From Candidatus Woesearchaeota archaeon (GTDB lineage Archaea; Nanobdellota; Nanobdellia; Woesearchaeales; JACPIF01): a stretch of 44,991 nt of DNA. Below the pieces are notes generated by a model. The model searched no databases and had not been told where the DNA came from. It saw nothing but the letters and a program-made list of their open reading frames with translations. Positions 39,687 through 44,991 of this stretch are shown piece by piece (the first letter of the stretch is position 1; each line of letters starts with the position of its first letter). Made by a program: the position numbers and the translations under genes. The stretch covers positions 56,448 to 101,438 of the forward strand of contig JACPIF010000008.1 of the NCBI GenBank assembly GCA_016188215.1, written 5' to 3'.

Positions 39687-41411
39687 ATGGTAGACTATTC
39701 CAAATTTTATTATGATCAGATTAAATCTCAAGTAATCAATATTAATAAGCAGTATCCAGAAGATGAAATTTCTACCTCTTTTCTAAGATTATGTTGCTCA
39801 ACCATTTTAGATTTAGAATATGAAGATGTAGATGATGATATAACTGATGAAGGGGAAGATCTTGGAGCAGATGCAGTACACTTCGCTATTGACGAAGATA
39901 AAACAAGGTTTAAAATTTTTGTAATCCAAACAAAATTTAATTCAAAAAAATGTGACAACGGAATTTTTAATGTGAATATGGGGGAAGAAGTTGTTAACAA
40001 ATTTAAAAATGTTTTTGATTATTTTGCCTCCAGTGATACTGGGGATAATGTTTCAGACAAAGTTAAATATAAAAAAGAAGAATACCAGTCGCTCCTCCAA
40101 GAGGGGTATATTCTTGATGAAATCTATTTTGTTTCTTGCCATCTGGGGATAGGATTAGCAGATAATAGTTTAGAAATCTGGAATAGATGGTATAATATGA
40201 ATCCATACAAAGAAAAAATAAGATTAGAACAATATGGGCTAGTAGACATTTTTAAGAGGCTCGAAGAATCAAGGGTAAGTAAAATAGATGAAAAAATAAG
40301 TTTAAATGGGAAATACTTTGAATTTAGCAATCCAGATGTCAAGGGTTTAATTAGTTCAATAAAGGGGGAAGAATTAATCAGATTATATGGGAAGTATGGA
40401 AACAAACTATTCCAAAAAAACATTCGTTTTTCCTTGGGAGAAAACATTATCAATTCTAAAATAATTAAAAGTGCGTCCGAAGCAGAAACTCGTGATAAAT
40501 TTTGGTTTCTCAATAATGGGATTACAGTAGTATGCGATAATTATGAAAGAACAGGAACACAACCTGAAAATATTATGTTAGAGGTGAAATCATTTTCTAT
40601 TGTAAATGGAGTTCAAACAACTACATCTATAGAAAAAGCATTTAAAAAAACTGGAAATATTGATGATGTTAAGATTCTAATCAAAATATTTAAGGCGCCA
40701 GATAAGCTAGCAGAATTAATTACCGAATCAACAAATAGCCAAAATCCCGTTAATAAACGTGATTTAAGATCCAATGACGATGTCCAAAAATTAATTGAGA
40801 ATATGTTAAAAGATAATGGTTATTTTTACCAAAGAAAACGTAATCAATGGATTGAAATATCCCAAAAAGATAAGATAATTGATAATTATGATTTTGCACA
40901 AAGGTATCTAACATTCTATTTAGAAAGGCCAATGGATGCGCAAAAGCAAAAATCACTTGTTTTTACAGATGATGATACTTATAAGAAAATTTTTAATCCA
41001 AATTTGTCTCCAGAAAGCATGATTTTTATTCATAAATCATATAAAGAATTACTGAAACAACTAAGAGTTGTTAGGAGAAAATTACGAATGAAACAGATAA
41101 GATTGTCAAAAGAAGAAATAAGTATTATTCCTAGAGTCAAAATTCATCTATTTTATGCTTTTAGGGTTTATCTTGAGAAGAAGGGATTTAATATTTTATC
41201 AGACTCAGATCTAAGTGAGAATGCTCTTAAAGAGTTTAACCAAGAAAACACCGTCTTACTCTTAAATATAATTGTAGAAGCAATTAAAAAAGTATATGGT
41301 TCTAAACCCTTAGAATACGTAAACGTTTTCAAGAAAAAAGAGCTAGCACAGAAAATTAGAGAAGTTATTGAGAAAATGCAAATCAATAAAGAAGCTTCAT
41401 CGAAGAGCTAG
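39687..41411 (+). CDS. AIPR (abortive infection phage resistance) family protein
   Basis: 574 residues from the ATG supported by the TATA box. The N-terminal part looks like a PD-(D/E)XK nuclease core: acidic helix region, GADAVHFAID (Asp62) and FVIQTKF (Gln81-x-Lys83). The AIPR domain is clear around residues 240-340: KNIRFSLGENIINSKIIKSA, FWFLNNGITVVCD and FSIVNGVQTTTSIEKAF, the conserved blocks of PF10592. The family is named for abortive phage infection proteins, so a defence role is likely (family knowledge; not shown here). It stands alone between structured spacers, is strongly AT-rich, and was probably acquired. Confidence 0.88.
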   Translation: MVDYSKFYYDQIKSQVININKQYPEDEISTSFLRLCCSTILDLEYEDVDDDITDEGEDLGADAVHFAIDEDKTRFKIFVIQTKFNSKKCDNGIFNVNMGEEVVNKFKNVFDYFASSDTGDNVSDKVKYKKEEYQSLLQEGYILDEIYFVSCHLGIGLADNSLEIWNRWYNMNPYKEKIRLEQYGLVDIFKRLEESRVSKIDEKISLNGKYFEFSNPDVKGLISSIKGEELIRLYGKYGNKLFQKNIRFSLGENIINSKIIKSASEAETRDKFWFLNNGITVVCDNYERTGTQPENIMLEVKSFSIVNGVQTTTSIEKAFKKTGNIDDVKILIKIFKAPDKLAELITESTNSQNPVNKRDLRSNDDVQKLIENMLKDNGYFYQRKRNQWIEISQKDKIIDNYDFAQRYLTFYLERPMDAQKQKSLVFTDDDTYKKIFNPNLSPESMIFIHKSYKELLKQLRVVRRKLRMKQIRLSKEEISIIPRVKIHLFYAFRVYLEKKGFNILSDSDLSENALKEFNQENTVLLLNIIVEAIKKVYGSKPLEYVNVFKKKELAQKIREVIEKMQINKEASSKS

Positions 41412-41420
41412 TTTTTCAAA

Positions 41421-41436
41421 CTTTTCTTCAGAAAAG
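41421..41436 (+). terminator. Short hairpin after AIPR gene
   Basis: cttttc-ttca-gaaaag is a perfect 6 bp stem with a 4-base loop, starting 10 bases after the AIPR stop and just after a T run (gtttttc). Confidence 0.5.
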
Positions 41437-41441
41437 ACGTG

Positions 41442-41628
41442 ATTGCGCCCCAACTGTACCCTCTTCACCCTCATCAAAGCGCGCTCGCCCACCTAACTTT
41501 TCCAAGCCAGACGCTGTGGGATGTCTCAGCATTCGGGGGAAAAAGTTCGTTTAGCTCAAAGTTAAGCTCACCGTGCTGAATGTCCCAGGTTCCTATTGTA
41601 ATTTTGCTGTAAGGGGGCGACTAGCAAT
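41442..41628. other. Structured spacer between convergent AIPR and glmS genes
   Basis: The 216-base spacer 41412-41627 has no gene. attgcgcccc (41442-41451) pairs with ggggc (41614-41618) plus gcaat (41624-41628) around a 5-base bulge. Inside, aacttttcc (41495-41503) pairs with ggaaaaagtt (41538-41547) with one extra A. The region is GC-richer than the AIPR gene. I found no tRNA cloverleaf, RNase P or SRP RNA signature. Confidence 0.4.
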
Positions 41629-43391
41629 TATTTTACAGTGACACTTTTGGCCAGATTTCTGGGTTTGTCTGGATCAAGATTACGCTCTATGGCAAGATAA
41701 TATGCCAGTATTTGGATAGGGATTATCATGAGGATTGGATTTGCCATGCCTGCCTCTGGGACTTCAATAAAGTAATCGTATACATCATCCTGCCTGCTGT
41801 TGATGCCGATGATGTAGCCGCCTCTTGCTTTTACTTCCATCGCATTTGCCAATATTTCTTTTTTAGTATGCTCAGTTGCCAGTACAATTACAGGGACATT
41901 GTCTTCAATCAGGGCTATTGTTCCATGTTTCAGCTCGCCGCCCGCAAAGCCTTCTGCATGGATGTAGCTGACTTCCTTTATCTTCAGGGCGCCTTCCAGA
42001 GCGCTAGGATATGCCATGTCCCTGCCTATGAGAAATATGCTCCGTGAATCCTTTATCTTTGAAGCCAGCGCCTTGATCTTTGGAGTGCTATCTCTGATAA
42101 TATCAGGTACTTTTGCAGCTGCCTGCAGAACAAGTTTCTTTCCTGCCTCAAGCTTTCCCGCAAGGCCGTACACCAGTGCAGTCAGGATAGCGAGCTGGGC
42201 AGTATAGCTCTTGGTGCTCAGCACGCAGATTTCAGGGCCGCAGTTCATCATTATAGTCTCATCGGCAAGCTGCGTCAGGGTTGAGCTAACAACGTTAGTA
42301 ATCGCAATTATCTTGACGCCTTTATCTTTTGCTATCCTTACTGCTTCAAGGACATCAGCTGTCTCCCCTGACTGAGAAAGTGCTATTAGCAAGGTCTTAT
42401 TAGTCAAGAATTCCCTATGATTCTCAAACTCTGAAGCTAACACAACATTAACATGCTTCTTTGCTATATGAGAAAATACGTAGGATGCGGAGACGCAGGC
42501 ATGGTAGCTTGTGCCGCAGCCAACAAGAAATACCCCAAATGCTTTCTTTACCATACTAACAGCTTTTTTCATCAGCTTAGCATCCTGCTGCACTGCTTTT
42601 TTTATCGTAGAGCCCTGCTCATCAATCTCCTTCATCATGAAATGCTCATAATCGCCTTTCTTTGCCTGCTCATAATTCCAATGCATCAGGAATATTTTCT
42701 TCCTGACCGGCTTTCCAGTCCTGAAGTTCAGTATCTCCAGCTTATTGTCCAGTATGACGGCCTCGTCATCTTCCAGCAACACTGCCTTTTTTGTGGCCTC
42801 AATAAAAGGGCTGACATCTGATGCAATATACGTGCCATCCCTGGCCAAGCCCAGTACCAGGGGAGAATTGTGGCGCGCCCCAAGGATTGTGCCGCTTCCT
42901 TCATCAAGCGCAACAATGGAAAATGTGCCTTCCAGCTGCCTGAGAGTCTCCAGGAATGCCTGCTTTAGGCTTTTTCGCTTCATGTGATGCTCAATAAGAT
43001 TGGGGATTACTTCAGTATCAGTCTGGCTTTTCAATGTGTATCCATTCTTTTGCAGGAATCCCTTTAATTCCTGATAGTTTTCAATTATGCCGTTATGGAC
43101 AACAGCGATTTTGCCGTTATTTGACAGGTGTGGGTGCGCATTTTCATCAGTGACTTTTCCCGTAGTGGCCCAACGTGTATGCGCAATTCCCACATTCCCT
43201 GGCATCTCTGCAAAATGGAGTTTTTTATCTACCTCTTCAACGTTGCCAACAGCTTTCCTTACTGAAAGCCTTTGCTCGTGCAAGGTTGCGATGCCAACAG
43301 AATCATATCCCCTGTATTCCAGCCTTCTTACAGCGTCCAGCAATATGGGGCTTGCTTTCCTTTTTCCAAGATATCCTGCAATGCCGCACAT
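41628..43391 (-). CDS. glmS: Glutamine--fructose-6-phosphate aminotransferase (isomerizing)
   Basis: 587 residues, full length. Nucleophile Cys2 (MCGIAGYLG), HTRWATTG and VVHNGIIENY form the glutaminase domain (residues 1 to about 225). Two SIS domains follow (VGCGTSYHACVSAS, ALSQSGETADVLEA, CVLSTKSYTAQ, HAEGFAGGELKHG), and the C-terminus is the conserved KPRNLAKSVTVK. It makes glucosamine-6-phosphate from fructose-6-phosphate and glutamine, the first step to UDP-GlcNAc. It is last in a minus-strand operon 2 bases after the glmU-like gene, downstream of glmM, so all steps of the pathway are together. Confidence 0.97.
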   Translation of the reverse strand: MCGIAGYLGKRKASPILLDAVRRLEYRGYDSVGIATLHEQRLSVRKAVGNVEEVDKKLHFAEMPGNVGIAHTRWATTGKVTDENAHPHLSNNGKIAVVHNGIIENYQELKGFLQKNGYTLKSQTDTEVIPNLIEHHMKRKSLKQAFLETLRQLEGTFSIVALDEGSGTILGARHNSPLVLGLARDGTYIASDVSPFIEATKKAVLLEDDEAVILDNKLEILNFRTGKPVRKKIFLMHWNYEQAKKGDYEHFMMKEIDEQGSTIKKAVQQDAKLMKKAVSMVKKAFGVFLVGCGTSYHACVSASYVFSHIAKKHVNVVLASEFENHREFLTNKTLLIALSQSGETADVLEAVRIAKDKGVKIIAITNVVSSTLTQLADETIMMNCGPEICVLSTKSYTAQLAILTALVYGLAGKLEAGKKLVLQAAAKVPDIIRDSTPKIKALASKIKDSRSIFLIGRDMAYPSALEGALKIKEVSYIHAEGFAGGELKHGTIALIEDNVPVIVLATEHTKKEILANAMEVKARGGYIIGINSRQDDVYDYFIEVPEAGMANPILMIIPIQILAYYLAIERNLDPDKPRNLAKSVTVK

Positions 43392-43393
43392 TG

Positions 43394-44578
43394 TTACAAG
43401 AGGTCGGATTTCACGATGTCGCCCGGCCTGGTAAACTTACCGGGCCAGATCTTCCGGCCGGGATAGATAGATGTGTGAATAGCAAGCTTTACATTATCAG
43501 CGATGACTGCACCGAATTTCCTGCGGTTTGTGTCAACCAATTTCTCGTCATAGAAGCTCTGCACGTTGGTATTGTCATGCCTTAAGTCTGCTATTACTGT
43601 GCCTGCGCCAATGTTGACGCCTTCAGCAATGATGCTCTCGCCGATGTAGGCAAAGTGCTTTGAGGTGACATTATCCATCAAAATGGAATTCTTGACTTCT
43701 GAAAGGCCAATGCGGCATTTGTTGCCGATAGCAGTAAACGGCCGGATGTAGCAGTTCGGGCCGAGCTCACAGTTCTCCCCTATAATGGCAGGACCTTCAA
43801 TATAGCTGCCTGCTTTTATGACAGTTCCCTTGCCTATTTTTACCATGCCTTTAATAGTGACATTTTTTTCAACTTTGCCGGAAATGTCTTCCTTCATTCC
43901 TTCCAGAAGCAGCTTGTTCGCATCCAGCAGATGCCAGGGATAGCCGATGGGCAGCCATTTATCTGCCCTTGTCACCTTGACCTGCTCTTTTGCAGCAAGC
44001 TGGTTAATGGCATCTGTTATCTCAAATTCTCCTCTCATTGATTTTTCAGTTGACTCAAGGATTGGAAAGATGGATTCCTGCAGGAGATACATGCCTGTGT
44101 TAACCTGGTGCGAGATGAATTTCTCAGGCTTTTCCACAATCTGTTTCAGCACCCCTTTCTCTTCAACAATGACACCGAAGGATTCCGGCCATTCCATGTC
44201 ATGGCACATGACTGCAGAGCCTTTGTTCTTGAGAAGGTCCTTGACATCCTGCCTGAAGAATAAATCGTCAGCGCCGCAGACTACAAATGAGCCTTTCACG
44301 TGCTCCTTTGCCTGCAGGACAGCATGCCCTGTCCCAAGCTGCTCCAGCTGCTCAACATACTTTATTTTAGTCCCATGAATCTTATCGCCAAGCAGCTTCC
44401 TGATCATATCGCCCTTGTAGCCTATGATAATGATGAGCTCATCAAAGAGGTCAGCGAATTCCTTCAGGTTATGCTCCAATATCGTTGTATTGGCGAGCCT
44501 GAGAAGTGGCTTTGGCCTGGTCAAGGTCAACGGATAGCAGCGCTTGCCGATGCCGGCTGCAAGAAGCACTGCTTTCAT
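43394..44578 (-). CDS. glmU: Bifunctional sugar-1-phosphate nucleotidyltransferase / acetyltransferase (GlmU-like)
   Basis: 394 residues. The N-terminal nucleotidyltransferase has LLAAGIGKRCYPLTLTRPKPLL, QLGTGHAVLQA, VCGADDLFF and IVEKPEKF. From residue about 235 a left-handed beta-helix of hexapeptide repeats follows (ENVTIKGMVKIGKGTVI, AIIGENCELGPNCYIRPF, INIGAGTVIADLRHDN-type blocks, AIHTSIYPGRKIWPG). This layout matches archaeal ST0452-type enzymes that acetylate glucosamine-1-phosphate and join it to UTP, giving UDP-GlcNAc. The start overlaps the stop of the upstream zinc-ribbon gene (ATGA). Confidence 0.92.
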   Translation of the reverse strand: MKAVLLAAGIGKRCYPLTLTRPKPLLRLANTTILEHNLKEFADLFDELIIIIGYKGDMIRKLLGDKIHGTKIKYVEQLEQLGTGHAVLQAKEHVKGSFVVCGADDLFFRQDVKDLLKNKGSAVMCHDMEWPESFGVIVEEKGVLKQIVEKPEKFISHQVNTGMYLLQESIFPILESTEKSMRGEFEITDAINQLAAKEQVKVTRADKWLPIGYPWHLLDANKLLLEGMKEDISGKVEKNVTIKGMVKIGKGTVIKAGSYIEGPAIIGENCELGPNCYIRPFTAIGNKCRIGLSEVKNSILMDNVTSKHFAYIGESIIAEGVNIGAGTVIADLRHDNTNVQSFYDEKLVDTNRRKFGAVIADNVKLAIHTSIYPGRKIWPGKFTRPGDIVKSDLL

Positions 44579-44721
44579 TTCGTTTCACCCAATGTCTTGT
44601 TTACTGAAACTGCATGCAAGGCCTTGCAGGCGGTGCACTCCATAATGGCATCTTTCTGGAACATGTCTTTTGTTCTGGTAAATTCGGTATTCTTTTTGCA
44701 GTTTTCGCAGTAGATCTCCAT
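44575..44721 (-). CDS. Very small zinc-ribbon protein in the UDP-GlcNAc operon
   Basis: 48 residues: MEIYCENCKKNTEF, then MECTACKALHAVSV, ending GETK. Two CxxC pairs (Cys5/Cys8 and Cys29/Cys32) form a complete four-cysteine zinc site; almost nothing else is in the protein. Its ATG overlaps the glmM stop by one base (TAATG) and its stop overlaps the glmU-like ATG (ATGA), so translation is coupled on both sides, strong evidence that it is a real gene. The function is unknown; it may be a regulatory or structural partner of the pathway enzymes, or an RNA-binding protein. Confidence 0.82.
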   Translation of the reverse strand: MEIYCENCKKNTEFTRTKDMFQKDAIMECTACKALHAVSVNKTLGETK

Positions 44722-44991
44722 TATACACCTAAAGCAGCTTTAATTTCTCCTGCTATTGATTCTGCTGCTCTTTTAATTTGCAGCTTATCTTTGCCTTCTA
44801 CCATCACTCTGGCAAGGTTCTCTGTGCCTGAGTAGCGCACCAGGACGCGGCCTGAGCTGCCTAATGCCTGCTGGGCTTGCCTGATACTATTATAAACTTT
44901 TGGTATGGACTCAAAATCTTTTTTCTCCCTTACCTTTACATTAACTAAAATTTGAGGATATTTCTGGAATTGGGCAAGCATGGACAGGGGT
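44721..44991 (-). CDS. glmM: Phosphoglucosamine/phosphohexose mutase, C-terminal part (5' end off window)
   Basis: The last 89 codons of a gene entering from the right edge. PLSMLAQFQKYPQILVNVKV and the domain-4 phosphate-binding loop RVLVRYSGTENLARVMVEG (R-x-S-G-T-E/N) identify the C-terminal domain of the alpha-D-phosphohexomutase family. With glmS and the glmU-like gene downstream it is most likely the phosphoglucosamine mutase (glucosamine-6-P to glucosamine-1-P); archaeal members may also act on other hexoses. The catalytic serine lies outside the window. The stop overlaps the next gene by one base. Confidence 0.9.
   Translation of the reverse strand, partial: PLSMLAQFQKYPQILVNVKVREKKDFESIPKVYNSIRQAQQALGSSGRVLVRYSGTENLARVMVEGKDKLQIKRAAESIAGEIKAALGV

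Noticed and set aside
41412-41627. tRNA, RNase P RNA or SRP RNA in the spacer
   Set aside because: There is no cloverleaf with a GGTTCGA-type T arm and no conserved RNase P or SRP core motif on either strand.

Overview
The window looks like archaeal chromosome, most likely from a small uncultivated (DPANN-type, Woesearchaeota-like) lineage; the phylum is an inference. Three observations support an archaeon. A 5S rRNA gene at 36146-36262 has the archaeal core sequence. A-T rich TATA boxes sit 26-29 bases before most first-gene start codons, the same distance as from the TATA box to the first base of the 5S gene, so most operons appear to make leaderless transcripts. The protein set is also archaeal in flavour: DUF4346, NFACT, an ST0452-type sugar nucleotidyltransferase/acetyltransferase, and an intein in UDP-glucose dehydrogenase.

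Most of the window (1-35215) is a surface-glycan locus. It holds three B12-binding-type radical SAM proteins (1-1405, 6249-7817, 27296-28729), three GT-C membrane glycosyltransferases (1684-4843, 17208-19103), three small SAM methyltransferases (7812-10112), two GT4 enzymes, a CDP-paratose-2-epimerase-like SDR, three NodU-family carbamoyltransferases (13517-15202, 19382-21082, 25417-27102), a Wzx-like flippase, and a GT2 plus UPF0104 pair (22000-23834). A minus-strand operon at 29746-35215 encodes UDP-glucose 6-dehydrogenase (with intein), a sugar nucleotidyltransferase, UDP-xylose synthase and a GT9. It could make UDP-glucuronate and UDP-xylose from glucose-1-phosphate and then use a sugar. 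Divergent from it is an unusual fusion of a ribbon-helix-helix DNA-binding domain to a degenerate nucleotidyltransferase (35307-36101), a candidate sugar-nucleotide-sensing regulator.

The right end (36310-44991) carries an inositol-phosphatase-family enzyme, an unknown protein with a decayed Nudix box, a short NFACT protein lacking the C-terminal domain, an AIPR-type phage-defence gene, and a minus-strand UDP-GlcNAc operon: glmM (partial), a 48-residue zinc ribbon, a glmU-like gene, and glmS.

AT-rich accessory genes interrupt this backbone: a lipoprotein (4850-5548), a small ORF (15301-15669), a zinc-ribbon PD-(D/E)XK nuclease (23885-24532), a convergent RHH/PIN toxin-antitoxin-like pair (24661-25330), TM2/DUF2752 membrane proteins (28790-29462), the intein, and the AIPR gene. 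The RHH/PIN pair lies between two 52-bp direct repeats made of the last 17 codons of a carbamoyltransferase gene; the three differences between the copies are all synonymous. Three divergent spacers of nearly equal length (278, 278 and 286 bases) each hold a long nested foldback of about 150 bases with no coding potential. No tRNA, CRISPR array or insertion-sequence transposase was seen.
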